In this document: piece after piece, positions 10,287 through 20,100 of the stretch
Layout of the letters: each line of letters starts with the position of its first letter
Numbering within the stretch: position 1 is the first letter of the stretch
Source of the DNA: Acidimicrobiaceae bacterium
GTDB taxonomy: Bacteria > Actinomycetota > Acidimicrobiia > Acidimicrobiales > RAAP-2
Direction of reading: 5' to 3'
DNA length: 64,000 nt
Assembly (NCBI GenBank): GCA_003167415.1
Contig: PMTF01000013.1
Coordinates: 38,692-102,691, forward strand
The notes under the pieces: generated by a model
Told to the model about the DNA's origin: nothing
The model's database searches: none
Seen by the model: only the letters and a program-made list of their open reading frames with translations
Made by a program: the position numbers and the translations under genes

Positions 10287-10947
10287 CCCCCAGCTCGTCG
10301 CGCGCGTCGCCCAGAACCTGGCGACGCTTCGCGAGCGCATCTCGGCGACCGGTCGCGATCCCGTGTCGATTCGGATTGTCGCGGTCACCAAGACCTTCGG
10401 CGTCGAAGCCGTGCGAGCGGCGCTGGCCAACGGTCTGAACGACGTGGGGGAGAACTACGTCGACGAGCTCGAGGCGAAGTGCGCACAGAGTCGCGAACTG
10501 AATCTCCGATGGCACTTCTTGGGGGCGTTGCAGTCGAACAAGATCGCCCGGGTGACCGCGTGCGCCCAAGTGCTGAGCACGGTCTCACGGACGAAGGAGT
10601 TGGAGAGGATCGCCTCCTCCGATCACCGCCCCGCGATCTACGTGCAGGTGGACTACACCGGCGGCGCGTCGCGCAACGGCGCCCCGGCCGATGAAGTGGC
10701 GGCCCTCGTGCAGCGGGCCCTCGACCTCGAACTCGACGTTCAAGGACTCATGACCGTGGCGGCGCCCGATCCGGCACTGGCGCGTTCGGCCTTCGGAGCT
10801 TTGGCGGCGTTGCGCACGGATCTCGGCCTTAAGGAGTGTTCGATGGGAATGAGCGACGATCTAGAAGTGGCCTGTGAAATGGGCACGAGCGAGGTTCGAA
10901 TCGGACGCGCGCTCTTCGGGGAGCGGGTCGCCGCGAGCGCCCCCTGA
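10258..10947 (+). CDS. YggS/PROSC-family PLP homeostasis protein
   Basis: [35 protein letters not shown] motifs; after ftsZ as in other actinobacteria. Confidence 0.88.
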   Translation: MTISPASSADPQLVARVAQNLATLRERISATGRDPVSIRIVAVTKTFGVEAVRAALANGLNDVGENYVDELEAKCAQSRELNLRWHFLGALQSNKIARVTACAQVLSTVSRTKELERIASSDHRPAIYVQVDYTGGASRNGAPADEVAALVQRALDLELDVQGLMTVAAPDPALARSAFGALAALRTDLGLKECSMGMSDDLEVACEMGTSEVRIGRALFGERVAASAP

Positions 10948-10982
10948 CCTAACATGGGTGAAAGCGCCGGAACCGCAAGGAG

Positions 10983-11573
10983 ATGTCGATGAAAGATAAG
11001 TTGCGCGGGTTCTTAGGATTCCTAGGCCTCATTGAAGACGAGTACGGCGAATACGGCTCTACCGGAGCGGCGCCGGCGCGTCCCTTCACCGAATCCACCA
11101 CCGCCGAGGTCGAGCCGGAGTGGAGCGCTCCGAGCGCTCGACAGTTCCCGACCTCCTCAACGAATTCGGCGCCCCTGCGCCCGCTCTCCAATCCCCGTCC
11201 GTCGTCGATCTCCGTGCTCGACTCCTCGGGCCAGGCCTCGAGAGTTCGCCCGGTGGCCGGCGCCCCGAGGGGCGGGTCGTTCTCCCCGGAGCGCGACGTG
11301 GCCATCTTCGCGCCGCGTAGTTACGACGAGTCGCGTCGCATCACCGACCTGTTGCGTTCCAATCGCGCGGTGGTGCTCAACGTCAACTCGGTCGACCCGA
11401 ACCTCGGTCGACGACTGGTGGACTTCGCCTCGGGCACGGCCTACGCGTTGAACGCGAAGATCGAGATCCTCGGCAACAGCCTCTATCTCATGAGCCCCCA
11501 GGGCATGCACCTCGGCCCCGAAGCGAAAGATCGGCTGCGCGAGGCCAACTACCGCGACCTCGGCGGCGCATGA
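10983..11573 (+). CDS. sepF: Cell division protein SepF
   Basis: N-terminal amphipathic helix (LRGFLGFLGL) and C-terminal SepF domain; location. Confidence 0.88.
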   Translation: MSMKDKLRGFLGFLGLIEDEYGEYGSTGAAPARPFTESTTAEVEPEWSAPSARQFPTSSTNSAPLRPLSNPRPSSISVLDSSGQASRVRPVAGAPRGGSFSPERDVAIFAPRSYDESRRITDLLRSNRAVVLNVNSVDPNLGRRLVDFASGTAYALNAKIEILGNSLYLMSPQGMHLGPEAKDRLREANYRDLGGA

Positions 11574-11812
11574 GATTTATTCAGGACCTGTTGACGCTCT
11601 ACATCCTGATCATCTTCGTCTCATCGCTGCTCAGTTGGTTCCCGACCACCACTTCGTCGGGCGGACTGTCGACCACGAAAATGGTGCTGGCGCGACTGAC
11701 CGAGCCGGTGCTTCGGCCGCTGCGACAGATCATCCCGGGCGCGCGCAGCGGCATCGATTTCTCACCTTTCGTGGCGATCCTCATCCTCTACATCATCAAG
11801 GCCAACATCTGA
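11570..11812 (+). CDS. YggT-family membrane protein
   Basis: Two TM segments, LTEPVLRPLRQIIP motif; after sepF. Confidence 0.85.
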   Translation: MRFIQDLLTLYILIIFVSSLLSWFPTTTSSGGLSTTKMVLARLTEPVLRPLRQIIPGARSGIDFSPFVAILILYIIKANI

Positions 11813-11845
11813 GTTCCCAATTCAACGACGTGACAATCAGAGCAC

Positions 11846-11851
11846 TATGGT
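11846..11851 (+). promoter_or_regulatory. Candidate -10 element (TATGGT) six nt before divIVA start (leaderless)
   Basis: TATGGT-GGCTGC-ATG. Confidence 0.4.
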
Positions 11852-11857
11852 GGCTGC

Positions 11858-12574
11858 ATGGATAGCACGGATTCCGCCTACTCGGCGCTCGAGGCCATCG
11901 ACACCGTGGCCTTCAAAATCGGGGTTCGGGGATACAACGTCGACGAGGTCGACGACTTCCTCGAGAAACTCTCGGGCGAGGTCCACCAGCTCAAGGAACT
12001 CGTGTCCCAACAGCGCCAGCAGTTGCGCCAGGCCGGCGAGCGCATCAACCAGCTCGACACGCGCTCGAGTGGCGACGCGCCGGCGTCGGCGCCGGCCGCC
12101 GCGCCCGCCGCGACGCCGCGACACATCAGCGTGTCGGGCGCCGAACAGGTGACCGCGATGATCGTCATGGCCCAGCAGTTCATCGAGCAGGCCCAGCAAG
12201 AGGCCGAAACCAAGGCCCGCGAGATGACCGCGGGCGCCCAGGAGCGGGCTCGCGAGATAGTCGCCGAAGCACGCAGTCGGGCCGAGGACGAAGTCAATCG
12301 CCTCAACGGTCTCAAGCAGCGACTGAGTGAAGACGTCGAGACGCTCACGCGTCAGCTCGATTCGGAGCGCAAGCGTCTCAGTGGCGCGCTCGCGGAGTTC
12401 TCGCGCTGGGTCGAGAGTTCGCTGCAAGTGGGCGGAGCTCGCGCGTCGGTCAGCGCCGCGCCCGAACCGGCGCCTCGTCCCATCAAGCCGCCCCCGGCAC
12501 CGGCGCCGGTGTCGGACCAGAGCGCCGGTCAAGTCCTTAACTTCGAAGCGCCCTCGTACGACGATCGACCGTAA
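11858..12574 (+). CDS. divIVA: DivIVA/Wag31 polar growth protein
   Basis: GYNVDEVDDFLEKL N-terminal DivIVA motif plus coiled coil; location. Confidence 0.88.
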   Translation: MDSTDSAYSALEAIDTVAFKIGVRGYNVDEVDDFLEKLSGEVHQLKELVSQQRQQLRQAGERINQLDTRSSGDAPASAPAAAPAATPRHISVSGAEQVTAMIVMAQQFIEQAQQEAETKAREMTAGAQERAREIVAEARSRAEDEVNRLNGLKQRLSEDVETLTRQLDSERKRLSGALAEFSRWVESSLQVGGARASVSAAPEPAPRPIKPPPAPAPVSDQSAGQVLNFEAPSYDDRP

Positions 12575-12633
12575 GTTCCTCGACAACTGGTAGGGTCGGC
12601 GCGCACTTGTTGTGCATCGTCGAGGAGTTCACC

Positions 12634-13644
12634 ATGTCGTCCCCAGGAAAAACCACGAAAAAGGCCCGGGCCAAGAAGGCGGCCGCCAAGAAGAGCGTGG
12701 TGACGAAGACCCGGGCCAAGAAAGTCGCACCGAAACGTCCCGTGGCCCCCAAAACGGTGAAGCGGTCCACGAAGAAGGTGGCGAAGAAGGCCGCCGCGAA
12801 GAAGGCACCCGCGAAAAAGGCCCCGGCCAAGCCGGCGAAGCCGGCGAAGAAGGTCGCCATCGTGAGCGCCGCCCAGCGCGCCGCCGCCGCCAAGAAGATC
12901 GCCGCCGCCAGGGCCCGGGCCGCCGCCGCCGCGAAACTCTTGAAGGAGCGCGAAGCCAGGGCCAGGGCCGCCGAAAAGGCCAAGGCCGCCGCCGCCAAAG
13001 CGAAAGCGTTGGCCGCGGCGAAGGCGAAGAAGGAACGTGACGCCAAGGCCAAGATCGCCGCCAAAGAACGCGAAGTGCTGCGCAAGGCCCGCGAGAAGTC
13101 CGCCGCGGAAGCGAAGAAGCAACGCGAAATCGACGCGAAGCGTAAGGCCATCGAAGCCGAGAAGCAGCGCAAGATCCGTGAGATCGAGCGACGCAATCAA
13201 GAGGAGCTGAAGCGTCAAGAACGTCGCGAGGCCGAAGAGCGCAAGCGTCTCGAAGCGCTCGAGCGCAAGATGCACTCCAAGCCCTACGCCGACGAACCGG
13301 AGTTCCTCGAAGAGTTGCGTCAGCTCTTGCTCGAGACGCGCAACGCCACCAACGACGACATCGTCGTGATGGAGTCCGAAGCCGACGAGATGTTGGTCGA
13401 CCGCGAACGTCTCGAGTATGACGACGAGGACGGCAGCAGCGTCGCGTCGGACATTCAGCGCGACCAAAAGAAGGACCTGGCCTCACTGCTTCGTTTGAAG
13501 GTCGACGAGATCGACGTCGCCCTGGGGCGCATCGCCGACGGCAGTTACGGGCGCTGTGACGAGTGCTTCGAGGCTATTTCGAAGCCCCGTCTGCTGGCCC
13601 AATTGCCGGTCTTTATGTGTGTCTCGTGTCGCGCAAGCGTCTAA
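12634..13644 (+). CDS. DksA/TraR-type C4 zinc-finger protein with long Lys/Ala-rich histone-H1-like N-terminus
   Basis: C-terminal YGRCDECFEAISKPRLLAQLPVFMCVSC; about 190 K/A/R-rich residues at N-terminus; SD GAGGAG. Confidence 0.85.
   Translation: MSSPGKTTKKARAKKAAAKKSVVTKTRAKKVAPKRPVAPKTVKRSTKKVAKKAAAKKAPAKKAPAKPAKPAKKVAIVSAAQRAAAAKKIAAARARAAAAAKLLKEREARARAAEKAKAAAAKAKALAAAKAKKERDAKAKIAAKEREVLRKAREKSAAEAKKQREIDAKRKAIEAEKQRKIREIERRNQEELKRQERREAEERKRLEALERKMHSKPYADEPEFLEELRQLLLETRNATNDDIVVMESEADEMLVDRERLEYDDEDGSSVASDIQRDQKKDLASLLRLKVDEIDVALGRIADGSYGRCDECFEAISKPRLLAQLPVFMCVSCRASV
12650..13210 (+). repeat. Low-complexity region encoding K/A/R-rich tract (aagaaggcc-like imperfect repeats)
   Basis: Repeated AAG AAG GCC / GCC AAG codons read directly. 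Confidence 0.7.
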
Positions 13645-14096
13645 TTGATCGGATCAATTACACGGTCATCGTGATCGCCCTCGTCGTAACGGCCATGGAC
13701 GCACTGTCCAAAATCTGGGCCCGTCACGCGCTCCAATCGCACGCCATTCACGTCGGCGGTGGGATCTGGCTGCGACTGCAGTACAACTCGGGTATCTCGT
13801 TCTCCTTCAACCAGACCAGGTCCGTGCTTACTACGATCGTCACCGTCGTCGTCGCCCTCGCGGTCGTGGCCGTGGGCCTGCGGGCTCGTCGGGGTCTGGC
13901 CACGGTCGGCTTCGGTCTGTTGATCGGCGGTGGCGTCGCCAACGTCGTCGACCGACTCTCGGCCAATCCCCATCAAGTGACCGACTTCATCGCGTTGGGA
14001 TCGTTCCCCGTTTTCAATTTCGCCGACGTAGCGATCACCGCCGGATTCATTACTCTGCTGGTGGCCGCGTTGACGGGCGAGAAGCTGCTCGCGTGA
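13626..14096 (+). CDS. lspA: Lipoprotein signal peptidase LspA
   Basis: YNSGISFSF, GGGVANVVDRL, FNFADVAI motifs; GTG start overlaps preceding gene. Confidence 0.87.
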   Translation: MSRKRLIDRINYTVIVIALVVTAMDALSKIWARHALQSHAIHVGGGIWLRLQYNSGISFSFNQTRSVLTTIVTVVVALAVVAVGLRARRGLATVGFGLLIGGGVANVVDRLSANPHQVTDFIALGSFPVFNFADVAITAGFITLLVAALTGEKLLA

Positions 14097-15067
14097 GTGA
14101 CGACGACGCCCTCAACGTCTTTGACGGCGAAACGTTGGATTTGATTGTTCCGGGCACGCTGGACGAGATTCGCATCGATCGCGTGCTCGCGCTGTTGACG
14201 GGCCTCTCGCGTTCCGAGGCGAACGAGATCATCGCCAGTGGCGCCGTGACCTTGAACGACAAGGTGATCGTCAAGTCCTCGACGCCGGTCGTAGACGGTC
14301 AACGACTGGTAGCGGTATTGCCGGCCCCGGAGAGCACGCACGTGGCGGCCGACGCGAGTGTCCCGGTCGACGTGGTGCTCGACGACGTCGACTTCGCCGT
14401 CGTCAACAAAGCCCCGGGCCAAGTCGTGCACCCGGGCGCCGGACACCGCGACGGCACGTTGGTCGCCGGGTTGCTCGCGCTGTATCCCCAGATGCGAGAT
14501 CTCAGTGCGGAGGGACTCTGTGATCCCCAACGCCCGGGCATCGTGCACCGACTCGATAAAGGGACCTCGGGCGTCCTGGTCGTCGCCAAGACGCCCGAGG
14601 GTTTTTCGAATCTGAGTACGCAGTTGGCCGAGCGTCTCATGGAGCGCACCTACTACGGCATGGTGGAGGGCCACGTCGCCGAAGAGCGCGGCGTGGTCGA
14701 CGCACCGATCGGACGCTCGACGCGAACGCCGACCGTGATGGCGGTCCGGTCGGACGGTCGTTCGGCGCGCACGGGCTATGAGGTTCTCGCTCGAATCGAG
14801 AAGCCCCACGCCATGTCACTGTTGCGATTGCAACTCGATACCGGACGGACGCATCAGATTCGCGTGCACCTCGCGACCATTGGGCATCCGGTCGTGAACG
14901 ACCCGCGCTACGGTCATCGGCGCGAGAAACGTCTGGCCGAGGACCGATTCTTCCTGCACTCGACCACGCTGTCGTTCGCGCACCCGAGGACCGACGAATG
15001 GATCACCACCAGCGTGCCGTTGCCGTCGGATCTGCGAGCGTTGGTTCCGGAGTCGGTGGAGTTCTAG
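14093..15067 (+). CDS. RluD-family 23S rRNA pseudouridine synthase
   Basis: S4-like N-terminus, HRLDKGTSGVLVVAK, GRTHQIRVH motifs. Confidence 0.92.
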   Translation: MSDDDALNVFDGETLDLIVPGTLDEIRIDRVLALLTGLSRSEANEIIASGAVTLNDKVIVKSSTPVVDGQRLVAVLPAPESTHVAADASVPVDVVLDDVDFAVVNKAPGQVVHPGAGHRDGTLVAGLLALYPQMRDLSAEGLCDPQRPGIVHRLDKGTSGVLVVAKTPEGFSNLSTQLAERLMERTYYGMVEGHVAEERGVVDAPIGRSTRTPTVMAVRSDGRSARTGYEVLARIEKPHAMSLLRLQLDTGRTHQIRVHLATIGHPVVNDPRYGHRREKRLAEDRFFLHSTTLSFAHPRTDEWITTSVPLPSDLRALVPESVEF

Positions 15068-15915
15068 GCCACTTCGCGCGCGGCCACCACGGCCGAGTCC
15101 TCGCGAAGTAGGGCCAGCGCCTCTTCTTCGGCGCGACGAACGCGGCGAACGCCGATGTCCATCTTGGTCGCCGTCGCCTGCAGCGAAAGGGGAGTGGCTC
15201 CGTTGAGCCCGAAGCGCAGGCTCAGCACCTCACGTTGCAGGTCGTTCAGCTTCTCGAGGGCGCCGTGGAGTTGGTCGTCCATCATGGTCTGCTCGATGTC
15301 ACCGACCCAGTCGTGCTGGCTGGGGGCCACGAGGTCGCCCAGGGTCGTCGCGGAATCCGACGACGCGGGCTGATCGAGGCTCGCCGTGACGCCGGCGAGT
15401 CCGTGCAGGTTGTCGCGCTCGGCTTTGGTCATGCCGGTCGCTTCGCTCAGTTCATCGTCGGTCGGCTTGCGGCCGAAGATCGAAGTCAGTTCGGCCGTGG
15501 TCGCCTCGAGGCGCTGGAGTTGCTCTCCGACTTCGAGCGGAATTCGGATGGTGCGACCGTGCTGTTGGACGGCGCGCTGTAGCGCTTGTCGAATCCACCA
15601 AGTGGCGTAGGTCGAGAACTTGAAGCCGCGCTCCCAGTCGAACTTCTCGACGGCGCGCAGGAGTCCAAAAGTTCCCTCTTGGACGAGGTCGATCATTTCG
15701 ACGCCACGGTCCTGGTAGCGGCGGGCCCAGTGCAGGACCAGTCGCAGGTTGGCGGCGACCATTTGCTTCTTGGCCTCTTCGTCGCCAGCGGTTACGCGCT
15801 TGGCCAGTTCGACCTGTTCGTCGTAATTGGGCATCGGGTAACGGTCAAGGTCACGCATCAAAAGGCCCAACATGTCGTTGGTATTCACGGCGGATCGGCG
15901 GGGGGTGGTAATCAT
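15064..15915 (-). CDS. RNA polymerase sigma-70 family factor (RpoD-like, group 2/3)
   Basis: Region 2 DLVQEGTFGLLRAVEKFDWERGFKFSTYATWWIRQ and region 4 HTH; strong SD AGGAGGAGA. Confidence 0.92.
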   Translation of the reverse strand: MITTPRRSAVNTNDMLGLLMRDLDRYPMPNYDEQVELAKRVTAGDEEAKKQMVAANLRLVLHWARRYQDRGVEMIDLVQEGTFGLLRAVEKFDWERGFKFSTYATWWIRQALQRAVQQHGRTIRIPLEVGEQLQRLEATTAELTSIFGRKPTDDELSEATGMTKAERDNLHGLAGVTASLDQPASSDSATTLGDLVAPSQHDWVGDIEQTMMDDQLHGALEKLNDLQREVLSLRFGLNGATPLSLQATATKMDIGVRRVRRAEEEALALLREDSAVVAAREVA

Positions 15916-15983
15916 TTGAATCTCCTCCTGAATTCATCGAAAACTCGCCCGTGAGCGGTAATTTCTCCTACGAACGTATATGT

Positions 15984-16012
15984 AATTTACCACGATTTTT
16001 GGAGTAGTTCAA
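15984..16012 (-). promoter_or_regulatory. Candidate promoter of sigma-factor gene (TTGAAC-N17-TAAATT)
   Basis: -35 at 16007-16012, -10 at 15984-15989 on minus strand, 17-bp spacer. Confidence 0.55.
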
Positions 16013-16017
16013 GGCCC

Positions 16018-16043
16018 GGATTCTCTGAAAATAATAAGAATCC
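16018..16043. repeat. Inverted repeat GGATTCT-N12-AGAATCC
   Basis: Perfect 7-bp arms 16018-16024 / 16037-16043 just upstream of the sigma-gene promoter. Confidence 0.5.
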
Positions 16044-16046
16044 TCG

Positions 16047-16496
16047 TCAAGCGCTATGCGTGCGCTTGACCGGCCGACCACCGCGCGCTTGGAGGACCAT
16101 GTCGGCCAAGGTGAAGCTCGAGAGGTGCTCGCGCATGTGGTTGCCGACGTCGGCCCAGACGCCGAGCAGCACGCATTGGCCCTCGTGATCACAGGCGCCG
16201 TCCTTGTGGGGTTCGCCGAAATCACCCGCGACAATCGGACCGTCGACCGCGGCGACGATTTCGGCCAGGGTGATCCGCTCGGCCGGTCGCGCCAGCACAT
16301 AGCCACCGCCCACCCCGCGCTTAGAACGCACCAGACCGACGCCCTTCAGGCTCAGAAGGATCTGTTCGAGGTAAGGCTGAGGCAGGCCGGTTCGTCGAGC
16401 GAGGTCGCGTACCGAGGTCGGCGTCGAGAGGTCTGAGCCAAGGGCGAGGCTCAGCAGCGCCCGGCTGGCGTAGTCACCTCGCGTCGAAACTCTCAC
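16047..16496 (-). CDS. Rrf2-family transcriptional regulator
   Basis: Rrf2 winged HTH (TRGDYASRALLSLA, LPQPYLEQILLSLKGVGLVRSKRGVGGGYVLAR); two Cys in the cluster loop. Confidence 0.9.
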   Translation of the reverse strand: MRVSTRGDYASRALLSLALGSDLSTPTSVRDLARRTGLPQPYLEQILLSLKGVGLVRSKRGVGGGYVLARPAERITLAEIVAAVDGPIVAGDFGEPHKDGACDHEGQCVLLGVWADVGNHMREHLSSFTLADMVLQARGGRPVKRTHSA

Positions 16497-16502
16497 CCCC
16501 TC

Positions 16503-16508
16503 AATCTA
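16503..16508 (-). promoter_or_regulatory. Candidate -10 (TAGATT) six nt before Rrf2 gene start (leaderless)
   Basis: Minus strand TAGATT-N6-GTG. Confidence 0.4.
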
Positions 16509-16574
16509 CCGTCGAAGGGTCGCCAAAACCTCGGGAGTGCACGATGACGTTGGTTTGTCTGGCACAGTGGAAGG

Positions 16575-17060
16575 GTGGAAGAGACCCCCAACGAAAACGT
16601 GACCGTGAACCCCGACGAAGTGCTCTCGCCGGGCCAGGGGGAGGGTCCGAGTGAGGACGAGAACTCGGACTACATCAGCCAACCGGCGAAGGTAATGCGC
16701 ATCGGTTCGATGGTGAAATCGCTCCTGGATGAGGCGCGCAGCGCTCCCTTGGACGAGGCGGGTCGAGCCCGGTTGCGCGAAATCTACGAGACGTCCATCA
16801 GCGAACTCTCCGGTGCGCTCTCGCCGGACCTCGGCACCGAACTCTCGAAGATGGCCTTACCCTTCAGCGCCGACGTCCCCACCGAATCCGAGCTGCGCAT
16901 CGCCCAGGCGCAGCTGGTCGGGTGGCTCGAAGGCCTCTTTCACGGTATTCAGGCGTCACTCTTCGCCCAACAGGCCGCCGCCGCCGCGCAACTCGAAAAG
17001 ATGCGCGATCGATCTCTCCCGCCGGGCGTCGGCGAGCCGCGCGCCGGCACGTATCTCTAG
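16575..17060 (+). CDS. bpa: Bacterial proteasome activator Bpa (DUF2587)
   Basis: PAKVMRIGSMVKSLLDEARSAPLDEAGRARLREIYETSI and RIAQAQLVGWLEGLFHGIQ strongly match the Bpa family. Confidence 0.9.
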   Translation: MEETPNENVTVNPDEVLSPGQGEGPSEDENSDYISQPAKVMRIGSMVKSLLDEARSAPLDEAGRARLREIYETSISELSGALSPDLGTELSKMALPFSADVPTESELRIAQAQLVGWLEGLFHGIQASLFAQQAAAAAQLEKMRDRSLPPGVGEPRAGTYL

Positions 17061-17140
17061 GTGACCCGTGACACGCGCTCACTACTCTCGATCGTGAACG
17101 AGCACCGTTCTCGTGGCATCGCGAAAGGGATTATCAGCTG

Positions 17141-20100
17141 ATGGCTGAGGGCTTCGTCCACCTCCACAACCACACCGAGTACTCGATGCTCGACGGCGCG
17201 GCGCGCGTGGAAGAGATGGTGCTCGCGGCCAAAGCCGACGGACAGCGCGCGATCGCCATCACGGACCACGGCAACCTCTACGGGGTCATCGATTTCTACG
17301 AAGCCTGCCGCAGGCATGGTGTGACACCGATCATCGGACTCGAGGCCTACATGGCGGCCAACTCGCGTTTCGACCGACCGCCGCGTCGCGGCAAGATCGA
17401 CGACACGGGCGGCGAGACCGAGGGCGGCCAGAAGCTTTACCACCACCTGACCCTGCTCGCGACCTCGAACGAGGGATATCGAAATCTTCGCGAACTTTCC
17501 TCGCTCGCGTTCCTCGAGGGGTACTACTACAAGCCCCGGCTCGACTGGGACCTGCTCGAGCGCTACAACGTGGGACTCATCGCGACGTCGGGTTGTCTCG
17601 GTGGCGTGGTCCTGCAGGCGCTGATGCACGACGACTACCCGAAGGCGCTCGAACTGGCCGGTCGCCTCCAGAGCATCTTTGGCCCCGAGAGTTTCTTCAT
17701 CGAGCTACAAGATCACGGCCTCCCCGAACAGGAACGAACGAATCCCCAACTCCTCCAGATCGCGAAGGAGCTCCGAGCCCCGTTGGTGGCGACCAACGAT
17801 CTGCACTACGTGCACCACGACGACGCCGAAATGCACGACGCCCTACTATGCATCGGCACCGGTTCCTTGGTCGCCGACCCCAACCGCTTTCGGTTCCACA
17901 GCGATCAGCACTACCTGAAGTCGGCCGCGGAGATGCGCTATCTCTTTCGCGACCTGCCCGAAGCCTGTGACAACACGCTCGCGATCGCCGAGCGCGCGTC
18001 GGTCACCATCGAGTTCGACAACGACGCGTTGCCCGAGTTCCCGATCCCCGAGTCGTTTCGCGCCGACACGCACAAAGAGGGAGCGAATCGACTCCTGCGG
18101 GACCTCGTCTTGCGCGGCGCCCACGAACGATACGGCGAGCACCTGAGCGACGAGGTGGTCGACCGACTCGAGAAGGAGCTCGGGGTCGTGGCCGACATGG
18201 GCTTCTCGGACTACTTCCTCGTGGTGTGGGACCTCATTCGTCACGCGCGCGAACAGGGAATCCGCGTCGGACCTGGTCGGGGATCTTCGGCCGGCTGTTG
18301 CATCGCGTACTGCCTGCGCATCGTGGACCTCGATCCGATCCATTACGGTTTGATCTTCGAACGATTCTTGAATCCCGGTCGACGTTCCATGCCCGACATC
18401 GACATGGACTTTGACGAGCGATTCCGCGGCGACATGATTCGCTACGCCGCCGAGCGCTACGGCTCGGACCACGTGGCCCAGATCGTGACCTTCTCAACGA
18501 TCAAGGCGCGCGCCGCGGTGCGCGACGCCGCGCGCGTGCTCGGCTACCCACCGCAACTAGGCGACAAAATCGCCAAAGCAATGCCGCCCCTCGTTATGGG
18601 TCAAGATCTGCCCCTCGGAGCCTGCTTCCAGCCGACGCCCGGGTACGAGGGACGTTTCGTCGAAGCGGCCGAGCTGCGAAATCTCTACGACAGCGACGTC
18701 GAAGTCAAGCACTCGATCGACGTCGCGATGGGCTTCGTCGACAAGCGCCGCCAGGACGGCATCCACGCGGCCGCGGTCGTGATCACCAAGGAGCCGATGC
18801 TCGACTACGTGCCCGTGCAACGAAAGTCCGGGCCGTCGGGTTCGGGTGAGGACGCGCCGATCGTGACCCAGTACGAGGCGTCGGCGATTGAGAAACTCGG
18901 ACTGTTGAAGATGGACTTCTTGGGGCTGCGGAACCTGGCGATCATCGAACGGGCCCTGGAGAACATTCGCCGGCGCCACGGCGTCGAGGTCGACATCGAC
19001 AACGTCGCGCTCGATGATCCCAAGGTCTACGAGATGTTGCGGCTCGGCAATTCGATCGGCATCTTTCAACTCGAGGGTGACAAGATGCGCCAGCTCATGC
19101 GGCGCCTCGCGCCCACCGGATTCGACGACATCGCCGCCCTCAACGCGCTGTACCGGCCGGGACCGCTCTCGGAGAACGTGCACAACGACTTCGCCGATCG
19201 CAAGAACGGTCGTCAGGCGGTCAGTTACGACCACCCCGATTTAGAGTCGATCCTCGGCGAGACCTCGGGGCTGATGATCTACCAAGAGGACATCATGCGC
19301 GTCGCTACCCTGATCGCGGGCTTCTCGATGACCGAGGCCGACGATCTGCGCAAGGCCTGTTCGAAGAAGATTCGCGAGATGATTCGCGCCCAACGTTCGA
19401 AGTTCGTCGACGGCGCCGAACGCGAAGGGTACGGTCGCGACCTCGGTGAGACGATCTTCAACAAGATCGAGCCCTTCGCCGACTACGCCTTCCCGAAGAG
19501 TCACGCCTACGGCTACGCGCTGCTCGGCTACCAAGACGCGTGGCTCAAGGTGAACTATCCCGTCGAGTACATGGCGGCCCTCCTGACGTCGTTTCGCGAC
19601 GACAAGGACAAGACGTCGGTCTATCTCAACGAGGCCCGTCAGATGGGAATCACCATCGGTGTACCCAACGTGAACGAGTCCTTCGCCGAGTACGCCCCGA
19701 GCCTCTCGCAGGACCAGACGATCCTCTTCGGCTTGGCAGCCGTGCGCAACGTCGGCGAAGCCCTGGTGGAGAAGATCGTGGATGAGCGCGAGTCCCACGG
19801 CCACTTCAGTTCCATCTATGACTTCGTGCGCCGCGTGGACCCCTTGGTGCTCAACCGCCGCACGATGGAGTCCCTGATCAAGGCCGGCGCATTCGACGCC
19901 CTGGGCGTGCCTCGTCTGGGCTTCTTGTTGAAGGTCGACGAAATCTGTGACGTGACGCTCGCTCGTCGGCGCGACCACGCGCTCGGCATCACGACGCTGT
20001 TCGCCGCCTTCGGCGAGGGTGACGGACATGACTGGGAGGGGACCGACGTCGCGCTTTCGGACATCGAGTTCGATAAGTCGGTGAAGCTCGACTTCGAGCG

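Noticed and set aside
12529-13467. 312-aa antisense ORF (G/L/F-rich) over the DksA-like gene
   Set aside because: Product of the repetitive AAG/GCC codons read backwards, not a real protein.
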